Assembly (NCBI GenBank): GCA_958295825.1
Contig: OY282375.1
Location: 1 to 64,000, forward strand
Origin: an uncultured Candidatus Entotheonella sp.
GTDB lineage: Bacteria; Tectomicrobia; Entotheonellia; Entotheonellales; Entotheonellaceae
Length of the DNA: 64,000 bases
Reading direction: 5' to 3'
The stretch's first letter is position 1. Each line of letters begins with the position of its first letter. A model generated the notes under the pieces. That model was not told the origin of the DNA, searched no databases, and saw only the letters and a list, made by a program, of their open reading frames with translations. The translations under genes were made by a program, and so were the position numbers. This document shows, piece after piece, positions 27,488 through 36,578 of the stretch.

Positions 27488-28672
27488 ATGGACACAGGCA
27501 ACGATACCAAATTCGGAATGACCCGACGGGATTTCGTCAAGACCTCCTCAGCCTTGGCGGTCATGACGACCCTTGGCGAGTCGCTGGTTGAGCATACTCA
27601 AATCGCGCAGGCGCAAACGTCTGACAACGGGGAAGGGCCGAAGGTGCAAACGGTTCTGGGGCCAATTTCGCCGGACGATCTCGGCGTCACGCTCATGCAC
27701 GAGCATGCGCCGGTCATCGACTGGTCGGAACTGTACGGCCATCCCATCGCTCCCATTGAGGGCGCGTTCCGGCAGCAGGTCGTTGACCAAGCGGTGAGCG
27801 GCTTGCAAACCTTTTACGATCAACTCGACGGCTGGGCCAAAAACGGCACGCTCGTCGAGGTGACGCCGATTCGGGTGGGCCGCTACCCCCACTTGATTGT
27901 CGACATGGCCAAGCATAGCCCGGTCCATGTCGTCGGCTGCACCGGATTCTGGGGTGAGGCGCTGGCGCCCATGCACCTGTGGGCCGCCGCCATGCTGGTG
28001 CAACCCGACGGCATCGAACAGGTCACGCGACTCTACGTGAAGGAAATCACCGAAGGGATGGAAGACCCGTACGGCGAACCCGGCACCGTCTTCACGGACG
28101 TCAAGGCCGGGATCATCAAGATCGCCACGAGCACCTATCTGACCGCCCTGGAGCGGCGCGCCAATACCGCGGCGGGGCTGGCCTGCATCGAAACGGGCTG
28201 CCCGATCAGCGTCCACACCACCAACGGCGGCGGCCTGGAGATGGCACAATTACTGCTGTCGCTGGGCGTCAGCCCGCAGAAAATCATCATCGGGCATCAG
28301 GGCTACAAGGACGACCGCGAAAACGTCCAGGCGACGGACTACCACAAGCAACTGGCCGACCTGGGGGTGTGGGTGCAATTTGACCGCATCGGCTACCCGA
28401 ACTATCCGGTGGAAGACCGCGCCGAGTATATCCGGCCACTGCTGGACGCGGGCTATGAGGACCAACTCCTCCTGAGCCACGACACCGTTCCCTATTTCTA
28501 CCGGACGTTCTGGCAGGAGGAAAAGCGCGAATCAGATTGGTGGCTGTTCAAGGAAGACCCGTGGACGCTGATCTTGTCGGAGGTGGTGCCGAAACTGAAC
28601 GAGGCGGGTATCACGAAACGGGTGGTCAGCAAGATTTTGATCGACAATCCGAAGAAGGTCCTGGCGTTTTGA
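27488..28672 (+). CDS. Tat-exported phosphotriesterase-family metal hydrolase
   Basis: 394 residues with AAGGAG before ATG 27488. MTRRDFVKTSSALAVMTTLG is a twin-arginine signal. The amidohydrolase barrel has the metal ligands of the phosphotriesterase family: His71 and His73 in LMHEH, the likely carboxylated Lys about 212 in GIIKIA, His in SVHTTNGGG, His in IIGHQGYKDD and Asp in LSHDTVPYF. Family activities include lactonase, phosphotriesterase and, for PHP, unknown. The substrate is unassigned. It begins 64 bases beyond the right end of the IS1595-type element. Confidence 0.85.
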   Translation: MDTGNDTKFGMTRRDFVKTSSALAVMTTLGESLVEHTQIAQAQTSDNGEGPKVQTVLGPISPDDLGVTLMHEHAPVIDWSELYGHPIAPIEGAFRQQVVDQAVSGLQTFYDQLDGWAKNGTLVEVTPIRVGRYPHLIVDMAKHSPVHVVGCTGFWGEALAPMHLWAAAMLVQPDGIEQVTRLYVKEITEGMEDPYGEPGTVFTDVKAGIIKIATSTYLTALERRANTAAGLACIETGCPISVHTTNGGGLEMAQLLLSLGVSPQKIIIGHQGYKDDRENVQATDYHKQLADLGVWVQFDRIGYPNYPVEDRAEYIRPLLDAGYEDQLLLSHDTVPYFYRTFWQEEKRESDWWLFKEDPWTLILSEVVPKLNEAGITKRVVSKILIDNPKKVLAF

Positions 28673-28689
28673 CGCCAGGGCGAAGACCC

Positions 28690-28723
28690 TGAAGAGCCGC
28701 GCGCCGTAGTACCCGGCTCTTCA
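28690..28723. terminator. Hairpin between convergent genes
   Basis: TGAAGAGCCG (28690-28699) and CGGCTCTTCA (28714-28723) form a perfect 10-bp stem with a 14-base loop. It is the only hairpin between the ends of the phosphotriesterase-like gene and the ABC permease, which converge here. There is no clear T tract on either side, so it may act weakly or Rho may be needed. Confidence 0.5.
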
Positions 28724-28731
28724 GAACTCAT

Positions 28732-29565
28732 CTAACTCTTCACTGCCCCCATGCTGAGGCCGCGGATGAAATAGCGGCTGAGGAAGGCGAACAGGGCCAA
28801 CAGGGGCAGGCAGATCATGGTCGAACCCGCCATCAGTTCTCCCCAGTTCGCGTCGTAGGCATCGTCGATGGAAGCGAGGCCGTAAGGCAGAGTCTTGAGC
28901 TCATCGGAGGTGATGAGGATGAGCGAGAAGACGAAGTCCGACCACGACAGCACGAACGCGAACAGCACCACCGTCAGCACGCCGGGCAGGGTAAGGGGCA
29001 TGATGACCCGGTAGATGGCCTGCAGGCGGGAACAGCCGTCGATGAAGGCCGATTCCTCCACCTCGAACGGAAAGTTCTTGAAGAATCCCCACATCAGCCA
29101 CACACCAAGCGGCAGCGTGAAGGTGCTGTGCGTCAGGATGAGGCTCAGACGCGTGTCGTCGAGGCCGATCTTCACCAGGAAGATGTAAATCGGAATGGCC
29201 AGCAGCAGGGCAGGGAACATGTACGCGAAGAGCATCGCCCGCACCATGAGCATCATGCCCGGCAGGCGGCTGCGCACCAGGGCGTAGGCCATCGGCGTCA
29301 CCACCGCCACGGTCAGCACGGTGGTGCCAACGGCGATGAGAATGCTGTTGACGTAATACGTCGGGAAGTCGGTCAGGCTGAGGATGGTCTTGTAGCCCTG
29401 CCACGAATACGGCCCCGGCAGCAGCAGCGGCTCGAACAGCGAGCGCCCGGCGCGCAAACCCGAAATGACCATCCAGTACATCGGAAACAGCGAGTACAAG
29501 ATCACCCCGACGAAGAGCAGCCCCAGGAAAACGCGGCGGATTACAACCCAGTTCGTTTTGCGCAT
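28732..29565 (-). CDS. ABC sugar-importer permease (MalG/UgpE type)
   Basis: 277 residues with six membrane helices. The EAA loop that docks the ATPase reads VEESAFIDGCSRLQAIYRVIMPLTLPG. It is the second permease of a CUT1-type carbohydrate importer, directly after the first one (no gap). No ATPase gene follows, so the system probably uses a shared MsmK/UgpC-like subunit encoded elsewhere. Confidence 0.9.
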   Translation of the reverse strand: MRKTNWVVIRRVFLGLLFVGVILYSLFPMYWMVISGLRAGRSLFEPLLLPGPYSWQGYKTILSLTDFPTYYVNSILIAVGTTVLTVAVVTPMAYALVRSRLPGMMLMVRAMLFAYMFPALLLAIPIYIFLVKIGLDDTRLSLILTHSTFTLPLGVWLMWGFFKNFPFEVEESAFIDGCSRLQAIYRVIMPLTLPGVLTVVLFAFVLSWSDFVFSLILITSDELKTLPYGLASIDDAYDANWGELMAGSTMICLPLLALFAFLSRYFIRGLSMGAVKS

Positions 29566-30501
29566 TTAGTGCTCCTCCAGCGGAAACACCCAGAAGTAAA
29601 TCCAGATCAGCAGGGCCAGGAACACGAAGATCGACGTGGCGATGGCGGTGCCGCCGCCGATGTCGAACATGTCGAAGGTCTTGACGTAGGCCAGGATGGG
29701 CAGGTGCTCGGTAGTGGTGAGTGGACCGCCGTTGGTCATCAGCCACACGATGTCGAATTTGTTGAACATGAAAATGGTGCGCAGCATGACGATGACGATC
29801 AGCACCGGCTTGAGCACCGGCAGGGTGATGTGGATGAGGCGCTTCCAGGCGTTGGCGCCGTCCACCGCCGCGGCGTCGTACAGATCGTCGGAGATGGTCT
29901 GCAGCGCCGCGAGAAACGTGATGGTGACGAACGGCGTCCAGTACCACACGCTGACGAAAATGATGGAGAACCAGGCGGCCATGGGCGAGGTGAACCAGGC
30001 AATGGGGCCGACACCGACGTTCTCCAGAAACGCGTTGAAGATGCCGTAGTTGACGTTGAGGAGCCACTTCCAGACGTACACCACCACCACGGTCGGCAGG
30101 ATGTACGGCGCCAGCGCGGCGCTGCGCAGCAGGTTGCGGCCGCGAAATTCCTGGTGCAGCAGCAACGCGATGCCGATGCCGAGGATCACCTGCAGGGCGA
30201 CCGTGGCCACGGCGTAGAACACCCCGTGCCAGAACGCCTCCCAATAACGCGGCTCAGAAAACACCCGAATGTAGTTGCCCAGCCCCACGAACGTCGGCTC
30301 GTCGATAAAGCTTTCGGCGTGGAAAAAACTCAGTTGAATGGCGTAGAGGACGGGGATGAACAGTGCCCCGATGCCGAGCAGCGCGCCGGGCGCCAGAAAA
30401 GCGAGAAATAGTTTGCGGTCGCGTCGTTCCAGGGGACCAACGCGGAAGACTTCTTGCGGCGCCGGCAGCGCCATCGAAGCCGTGCGGCGCAGGGTAACCA
30501 T
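29566..30501 (-). CDS. ABC sugar-importer permease (MalF/UgpA type)
   Basis: 311 residues with six membrane helices after a 35-residue cytoplasmic start. The EAA loop is LYDAAAVDGANAWKRLIHITLPVLKP. It pairs with the next permease to form the channel for an oligosaccharide or sugar-phosphate type ligand. It lies 4 bases after the binding-protein gene and overlaps none, typical of one operon. Confidence 0.9.
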   Translation of the reverse strand: MVTLRRTASMALPAPQEVFRVGPLERRDRKLFLAFLAPGALLGIGALFIPVLYAIQLSFFHAESFIDEPTFVGLGNYIRVFSEPRYWEAFWHGVFYAVATVALQVILGIGIALLLHQEFRGRNLLRSAALAPYILPTVVVVYVWKWLLNVNYGIFNAFLENVGVGPIAWFTSPMAAWFSIIFVSVWYWTPFVTITFLAALQTISDDLYDAAAVDGANAWKRLIHITLPVLKPVLIVIVMLRTIFMFNKFDIVWLMTNGGPLTTTEHLPILAYVKTFDMFDIGGGTAIATSIFVFLALLIWIYFWVFPLEEH

Positions 30502-30505
30502 GGCC

Positions 30506-31861
30506 TCAGCTCCTCGTGGTAAAGCCCCGGATTTCCTCGGCCGCGGCGTCCACGGCCTCGCTCGGGGTCAGACGTTGCATCAGCACATTCTGGTACATCT
30601 TGGGTATGACGCCGGCGATCGCGAGGCGTGCATGGTTCGGCGACGGCCTGGGGCCCTGAAAGTCGATGGATCCGACCAGCGTCGTATCCGTGTTCATGAA
30701 CCCGCGCATCGTTTCAATGGCCTCCGAGTGCTTCTCGATCAGCGGGTGGCTGCGCCATTTCTCGTTCTCGTAGGTGGAGAACTGCGTCGGCTGGTAGTGC
30801 AGCGGCACCGTGAGCTGGTAGTCAATCAGGCGGTCGGTGTCGAGGAACCAGCGGAAGAAGTCTACCGTCAACTCGGAATTTTCCGTCTTGCCGATGGAAA
30901 AGCCGTCGTCGCCGTATGTCACCGCCCGGCGTCCGCCGTCGGGGGCCGGGTAGGACATGATACTGTATTTGTCGGCCAGTTCCGGATTGCGGTCTTCAAT
31001 GGTGTGGATGGCGCGCCCGGTGTACGAGGTGATCGCCGACAGGCCGGAGGAGAAGTTGATCAACATGTCCTTCAGGCTCGTTTCCATCGGTCCCGGCGGC
31101 GTGTATTTCGCCACCTCGGCGAGGAACTCGAGGGTTCGAATGGCACGCGGTTTGTTGTCGTCGGAATCCAGTACGACGTTCCACTCGTTGTCGTAGAACT
31201 CCACCCCGGCAGCCCAAAGGAATCCCGTGTTGCCCCAGTTGGTGTGTACCCCGCCGAAGGGCAGGGTGATGGCGTAACGCTTGTTGTCCGGGTCGTTGAG
31301 GGTGCGCAGCACCTCCAGAAACTCGTCCCAATCGTTGGGTACCTGCAGACCCTTCTCCGCGAACAGGTCTTTGCGATAGAGCAGGTAGTTGAAGTTGTAG
31401 TCGTAGGGGTAGAGCCAGTAATCGTCCTGGAACAAGCGCAGGGCGCGCGGCCCGAAATCCTCCTCGCCGACTTCGCGGATGATGTCGGTAAGGGGGACGA
31501 GTTGGCCCTCCTCGGCCAGTAGGATGGCCAGATTGGTGAAGAAGATGATGAAGTCGTACGGCTTGCCGGCCTTGATGGCGGTGGTCACCTTGGTGGTCGT
31601 CTGCATCACCGGTACGGTTTCGATCTTCACGCGCACGCCGGTTTCGGCCCGGTAGGTCTTGGCCATTGCTTTCAGGAAAGCAATGGTGTCCGGGTCCGTC
31701 TCGTTGTTGAAAATGCGAATCGTGCCCTTGCGGGCGTACACCCGCTGCGGCATGCCGGCGGAACCCAGCACTGCCGCCCCGCCCACGGCGCCGAGCGTGT
31801 GCAAAAACCGACGGCGCGGCATGGCCGCGCTGAACAGTGGCAATGGACGCTGACCAGCCAT
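30506..31861 (-). CDS. Tat-type sugar-binding protein of an ABC importer
   Basis: 452 residues from ATG 31861, just behind GGAGGAAAT. MPRRRFLHTLGAVGGAAVLGSAG is a twin-arginine-like signal. The body is of the family-1 extracellular solute-binding fold (IRIFNNETDPDTIAFLKAMA, NWDEFLEVLRTLNDPDNKRY-like segment, YGDDGFSIGKTENSELTVDF). It delivers the ligand to the two permeases encoded after it. The ligand is not deducible. A fused-type GH105 gene and a lyase-fold gene nearby suggest oligosaccharides from acidic polymers as one possibility. Confidence 0.88.
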   Translation of the reverse strand: MAGQRPLPLFSAAMPRRRFLHTLGAVGGAAVLGSAGMPQRVYARKGTIRIFNNETDPDTIAFLKAMAKTYRAETGVRVKIETVPVMQTTTKVTTAIKAGKPYDFIIFFTNLAILLAEEGQLVPLTDIIREVGEEDFGPRALRLFQDDYWLYPYDYNFNYLLYRKDLFAEKGLQVPNDWDEFLEVLRTLNDPDNKRYAITLPFGGVHTNWGNTGFLWAAGVEFYDNEWNVVLDSDDNKPRAIRTLEFLAEVAKYTPPGPMETSLKDMLINFSSGLSAITSYTGRAIHTIEDRNPELADKYSIMSYPAPDGGRRAVTYGDDGFSIGKTENSELTVDFFRWFLDTDRLIDYQLTVPLHYQPTQFSTYENEKWRSHPLIEKHSEAIETMRGFMNTDTTLVGSIDFQGPRPSPNHARLAIAGVIPKMYQNVLMQRLTPSEAVDAAAEEIRGFTTRS

Positions 31862-31989
31862 GATTTCCTCCCCCTTGCTTGTGCCTCGACGTTCTGAAGC
31901 CGGATCACACCTTAACCCGAACTCAACGGGCGGCATCCTACCACACGCCCGGCACGAAAAGAATCGGAGTCCAGGTCGCGCAAGTCCCC

Positions 31990-32195
31990 TCACACAGCAA
32001 AGACCAGCGCCTCGAGGCGTTCTTCGGGAACCGGCAACCCATCCTCTTCAAGAGAGGCGATGTAGCCTTGAATCGCTCTCTGATGTTGACGATGGCTTCC
32101 TGCCTTGTCTTTCCCTGACTGATGCAACCGGGCAACCCGGGGCATTCGGCGACCCACTAGCCATCTTCGCCGGGGTAAATGCGCACCTGTCTCAT
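31990..32195 (-). pseudogene. hicB: HicB-family antitoxin, stop and frameshift
   Basis: Behind GGAGGTG, ATG 32195 opens MRQVRIYPGEDG, then TAG, then WVAECPGLPGCISQGKTRQE, AIVNIRE, and after a one-base frame change IQGYIASLEEDGLPVPEERL followed by EALVFAV-stop at 31990. The unbroken consensus would be a complete 68-residue HicB antitoxin. Just upstream, a frame ending ILKNLRWR-stop may be the tail of a lost hicA toxin gene. Confidence 0.75.
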
Positions 32196-32270
32196 GTTTC
32201 ACCTCCATCGCAAGTTCTTCAGAATCAGACACGCATCAACCCTTCACCAGTGCGTTGCCGCGAACCAACA

Positions 32271-32750
32271 CTATTCCATTTCGGCACCAGACACTCCAAC
32301 CTGAACGATACGGGGCTGATCGATCCCCGCAACCCCCACGTATTTGAAAGGAGTTGCATCTAGTTCGCGCGGCTCTAGACCTTGGACGACAACCGCCTTG
32401 CCGCCGCTCAGAAGCCCAGCGAACGGCGCCGCCTGGGTTCCAGCCTCAGGGTCCGTCGGAAACGCAAACGCCGACCCCTGGATGTTGCTGAAGACGATAC
32501 GGCCCGTTTCGTCGCTGATCCAGAATTCCGAGATAACCGTCTGCTCCGCCACCTTGGCCAGCACGCCATTGATGTCGTCGGTACTCATTCCGGCCTTGAG
32601 CGCCGCGGCGATGAAATGGGCCGTCAGCATGGCCTCCGCGACCATGTGATCCGAAACGATGGAATCCGCCGATTTCTCCTCCGCCCCAACGAATCCGTTC
32701 AACATGAAACACACACCAATGAGCACGGCAGCCACGAACATTCTCTTCAT
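32271..32750 (-). CDS. Small exported Cache-like sensor domain protein
   Basis: 159 residues from ATG 32750 (GGGAGATTGTG upstream). The signal peptide is MKRMFVAAVLIGVCFMLNGFVGA. The mature part has a helix and then FWISDETGRIVFSNIQGSAF and YVGVAGIDQPRIVQVGVSG, the strand pattern of single Cache/PAS-like ligand-binding domains. No membrane anchor or kinase is attached, so it would be a free periplasmic protein. The ligand and partner are unknown. Confidence 0.65.
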   Translation of the reverse strand: MKRMFVAAVLIGVCFMLNGFVGAEEKSADSIVSDHMVAEAMLTAHFIAAALKAGMSTDDINGVLAKVAEQTVISEFWISDETGRIVFSNIQGSAFAFPTDPEAGTQAAPFAGLLSGGKAVVVQGLEPRELDATPFKYVGVAGIDQPRIVQVGVSGAEME

Positions 32751-32894
32751 CACAATCTCCCAAAGAATATACGTACAGGAAATACGCCTTGCGGCACGGC
32801 AATTGAACCAGCTTACCGACAATCCGAACGAGTTACCAGCAGTATGGCTTGCATCTGAATGGGAATGTCGGATGACGCCTGCGGCTAATCCGCC

Positions 32895-34421
32895 CTACGT
32901 AAGGCCACCGACCTCATGCGTGACCAGGATGACGTGCTCCGCGACGATGGTGGTGATCTCCAGGTCGCCCTCAACGATGCGCCAGGCGTCAGACGGGCGG
33001 CCGTCGATTTCGACTTGGCACGAAGTGGGATCGAGGTTGGCGACGCGGAAGGACGTCGGGCGACCCGCGGCGTCGGGAAGACCGGCATCGGTTGCGATAA
33101 CGAGGCGACCGCGGGCAGCGTCGTAGCAAGCTTGAGAGAGACAGACGGTCGGGAAATCGACGCCGTATACCGTCGGGTCGCTGAACTTGCGGAGATTGGG
33201 CGCGTTGAACAGCCGCCGCCAAGCGCCTTCGGACAGAGGTTCAGCCATCATCCGGGTGGCGTTGAATTGGCCGCGCGGGTGGAGCTCGTTGAGTCCGAAC
33301 CCCCAGGTGAATTCGCCGATGGCTGCCTCCCAGGTAGGTTCGTGATGCGCTTCGCAGTGGGCGTCGAGCTTGTCGTAGATGGCGTCGTCGCCAAACTCGC
33401 GGGCCAGAATGAGGCCCCACAGGGTAAAACGGGGATTGCCGCGCGGCTCGCGCAGCGGGGCGTCGGTCGTCCAGCCGAGGCGTTCGGCGCCGGCGGCGAA
33501 AATCAGCTCGGCCACCTCGGGCTTCTGCGGCGCAAGGTAGACCGCCATCATCAGGGCGCTTTCGGGACCGCGGCGGTGGTCATAGCGCAGAATGGGATCG
33601 TAGTACAAGGTCAGCGTGTCGCTCAGCTTGCCGTGCCGCAGCCCTACGTAATGCGCTTCGGCGTGCGACCACCAGCGCTCGAACACCCCGTGCGTGTCGG
33701 CGCCGAAAAGCGTATCGAACAGCCTCAGACCGAGGCCGGCGGCGCTCAGTCAAACGGGCCAGATTTTGGTGTTCTCGCAGTGGCACCCCTCGTGCCGCGC
33801 GCCCCACTGTTCGGCCAGCAACTCGGCAATCGCGCGGTGCGACCACGTAAACGTATGGGTGCCATCCCGGATCATCTCGAACGGCCGCTCCCACTTGTCA
33901 TCGCCCGACACGTAGCGGTGCAAGCCAAGCATCAGCAGAAAGAAGCCCTTGAAGAACAAGTTGCCGTCGGCGCCGATGGGGTCCATCTGCAGGCCCCACG
34001 GCTCGACGCCGTTGGCCGTCCAACCCGGCACGTCGTATTGGCCGCGCAGTTCCGGGGCCATGTAATACGCATACCACGCCTCGGGGTACGACGCCCGCCG
34101 CGGGTCGGGGCCGATCTGTTCCAGCCAGTCCTTGGCCGCCCAATAGCCGGTATGACGGTGGATCAACTCGTCCAGCACGCGGCTGTAGACCTCGCGCCAA
34201 GCGGGCGTGGCGTCGGCCATCAGAGCCACGGCGTAGCTCGACTCGATCAGGTCGAAACGGTGCCATGACAGCGTTGGCTCATTGCTGAGCGCATCCCAGT
34301 GCGGGTGCGGCCGCCCCTCCTTGCTCCAATCGTCCGGCGTGGTAGCCTTGCGGTACAGATAGCGCAGCCAGCCCCGGCAACGCGCCGAGGTGGCTGGGTA
34401 TCCCGCAACTGTCTGGTTCAT
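32895..34421 (-). CDS. Linalool dehydratase/isomerase-like protein with one in-frame UGA (possible selenoprotein)
   Basis: 508 codons from ATG 34421 (ACGAGG upstream), uninterrupted except for TGA at codon 224 (33750-33752). The protein is an alpha/alpha-barrel relative of linalool dehydratase/isomerase: WHRFDLIESSYAVALMAD, DPIGADGNLFFKGFFLLMLG and GCHCENTKIWPV-UGA-LSAAGL. In the Castellaniella enzyme two catalytic Cys are nine residues apart (CEPDNYFVQC); here Cys215 and the UGA are also nine apart, so UGA replaces the second catalytic Cys. Sequence on both sides stays in frame and well conserved. Either UGA encodes selenocysteine or a Cys codon has just mutated. The His of the linalool enzyme (YKGH) is Phe here, so substrate chemistry may differ. 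Confidence 0.7.
33720..33752 (-). promoter_or_regulatory. SECIS-like hairpin directly after the in-frame UGA
   Basis: On the coding strand the UGA (33752-33750) is followed after 13 bases by GCCUC, loop GGUCU and GAGGC, extended by one G-U and one C-G to a 7-bp stem. The loop starts 18 bases after the UGA and begins with G. The described bacterial SECIS rules ask for a hairpin with the apical loop 16-37 bases after UGA and a G in the first two loop positions, and this fits. Short GC hairpins are common in GC-rich coding DNA, so the match alone is not proof. Confidence 0.45.
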
Positions 34422-34619
34422 CCTCGTCTCCAAGTCAGGTGCCCCGATTCGTTCGATTTCAACCTGCCAGCTTCCGGCACCCCCGTGCGGCGTGTCAAGC
34501 CTGCGTTTGACAGCGCGTCGAATCTCGTGCTACCAAAGTGGTGCGCCGCTGACAAGAAACAACGCCGCCAGAGCGTATACGCAAACGTGCGCACCAACCT
34601 GTCTGGAGAATGGAGCCGT

Positions 34620-36335
34620 ATGGAGCCGAAGCCCTTGCCCCTCACGAAAGACCTGCAGCAACTGATCGCCGCTTCCCGCGGCCTGTGGAGCCTGGACGCG
34701 GCTGGTTTGACGCGTTCCCAAACGGCCATACCGGCGCTGCTGCACGGCGAGGCGTACGTGACGGAAACGCCCCGCACCCGCGTATTGCTGCTGAGCGGCT
34801 TGTCCGGCGAAAAAGCCGACACCGCCCTGGCTCTGGATGCCCTGAAGATATACCTCGACGGTGGCGAGGCACTGACCGATAAACTGGCGTTGAGCGCCGT
34901 GCCGTGCGCCAATCCGGATGGCATGGCACAAGGCGTCGCTCCCGAAAACGGGGCCGGCGGACGGCCCGCCGAGAATTACCCACCAATCGTCGGTTTCTTC
35001 AACGACCGCCGCAACCCGGAGCAAAGGTATCTGTGGCGCTGGATCGGCCTGCAGGCGCCGGATCTCATCCTCGAAGTCCAAGTCGGCGAGGCGGTGTCGT
35101 GGGTCTCTTCGGCGTCAGCGACTCTGTTATTGCCCACCATCGAGGCCACCCGAATGGAAGAGACCGCCGGCAGCCTCCTGGCGGCTCTCGGCAGCCACAT
35201 GGCAAACGGCCTCGGCGCCGTACCCGGCCTGCGGCTCACCGCACCCGCCGCCGCGTTGCGGGAGGAACTAGGCCGGCTATGGTCGGTGCTGCAGCAAACT
35301 CCCGGACTGCGCACCTCACCGGCCCGCCGGGAACTGTATAATCGCAGCACCCGGACGCCCCTGGGCATCGCCCGCCTGCTGGCTACCATCTACGGCCACA
35401 GCCTCGAACCCGTAGTGTACACGCAAGGCATGAGCCTCAGCGCGCGGCTGCGGCTGGCGCGCCTCGATCCCACCTATGCCGACCCGTCGGCGGCCATCGC
35501 GGACGTCGTGGCGCCCTATGTGGACGGCAGCAAGCCGTGGTTCGAGGGCGAGCCCGGCACCCCCGCATTGGCGGGGCTGATCTGGGCCATGCAGCTCGCC
35601 GATTCGACCCGCGAGCGCCGCTATGCTAATCTGGTCGTGCAGATGGCCGACCACTATCAGCCCGGCGCCAACGGGGGCGCGCCGCCGCCGTCCGACGCCG
35701 ATTTCCGCACCGAGGACATGTTCATGAACGGCGCCATGCTGGGCCGCGCCTTCAGGCTCACCGGCGAGACCCGCTACCTCGACTTGCTCACCCGGTTCCT
35801 GCTTGCCGCCCGCACGCAACAGGACGGCGGTTTGTTCTGGCACGCCCGCTCGACGCCGTGGCTGTGGGGACGCGGCAATGGCTTCGCCGCGCTGGGCTAC
35901 GCCGAAACGCTGACCTACCTGCCCGAGGATCATCCCGACCGCGGGCGGCTGATCGACCAACACGTGCGTCATCTGGCGGCTCTGCGCAGCCGTCAGCACG
36001 CCTCCGGCATGTACCCGCAGGTGCTCGATACGCCCGGTTCGTATCTCGAGCTCACCGTCACCTGCATGACGGGTTACGCCATGGCCCGCGCCCTGCGCCG
36101 CGGCTGGCTGGACGAGTCATATCAGGATTCGGTGGAGCGCGCTTGGCGGGGCGTCACCGAACGCATCGACGACGCCGGCGGCCTGGTCGATTGCTGCACC
36201 GACACCGGCGCTCAGGACAACCTGCAGGCGTACCTGGACCGCCCGGCGGTCTTCGGCCGCGACACCCGCGGCGGCTCGATGGCGATGTGGTTTGCGCTGG
36301 AGATGGAACAACTGAGGCGGTCGCAGGGGAAGTGA
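34620..36335 (+). CDS. M14-like peptidase domain fused to GH105-type glycoside hydrolase
   Basis: 571 residues from ATG 34620 (GGAG upstream). Residues 1-230 resemble an M14 carboxypeptidase fold (RVLLLSGLSGEKADTALALD, VPCANPDGMAQGV), but the usual HxxE zinc motif is not seen, so this part may be non-catalytic. Residues 300-571 are a six-hairpin GH88/GH105 domain: ADHYQPG, DGGLFWHARSTPWLWGRGNG, FAALGYAETLTYLP, YLELTVTCMTGYAMARALRR. GH105 enzymes remove unsaturated uronic acids from lyase products. It is divergent from the linalool-dehydratase-like gene, 199 bases apart. No signal peptide, so it is cytoplasmic. Confidence 0.78.
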   Translation: MEPKPLPLTKDLQQLIAASRGLWSLDAAGLTRSQTAIPALLHGEAYVTETPRTRVLLLSGLSGEKADTALALDALKIYLDGGEALTDKLALSAVPCANPDGMAQGVAPENGAGGRPAENYPPIVGFFNDRRNPEQRYLWRWIGLQAPDLILEVQVGEAVSWVSSASATLLLPTIEATRMEETAGSLLAALGSHMANGLGAVPGLRLTAPAAALREELGRLWSVLQQTPGLRTSPARRELYNRSTRTPLGIARLLATIYGHSLEPVVYTQGMSLSARLRLARLDPTYADPSAAIADVVAPYVDGSKPWFEGEPGTPALAGLIWAMQLADSTRERRYANLVVQMADHYQPGANGGAPPPSDADFRTEDMFMNGAMLGRAFRLTGETRYLDLLTRFLLAARTQQDGGLFWHARSTPWLWGRGNGFAALGYAETLTYLPEDHPDRGRLIDQHVRHLAALRSRQHASGMYPQVLDTPGSYLELTVTCMTGYAMARALRRGWLDESYQDSVERAWRGVTERIDDAGGLVDCCTDTGAQDNLQAYLDRPAVFGRDTRGGSMAMWFALEMEQLRRSQGK

Positions 36336-36578
36336 ACCAGGGTCTGTTGACGTTCGCGCGATTGCCAGGCACGGATCGACTCCGTGAATCATGGCAACGT
36401 GATTGATGTTGAAGGATTTTCCCGCCTGAACATCGCACGTGGAGAAAGTCGAAATCAGCGTCTCGAAGTGCCAAACCTTTAAGCAAGAGGCCGACACCGA
36501 GACAAGTATCGTGCTGGTTTCTGGCGTCCCCCAGGCCCTTATCAAAACTGTCCGCAGTATTGTGTTAGAGTATCCATA

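Noticed and set aside
28732..31861. A complete ABC importer at 28.7-31.9 kb
   Set aside because: Only the two permeases and the binding protein are present; no ATPase gene is in the operon, so it is listed as incomplete.
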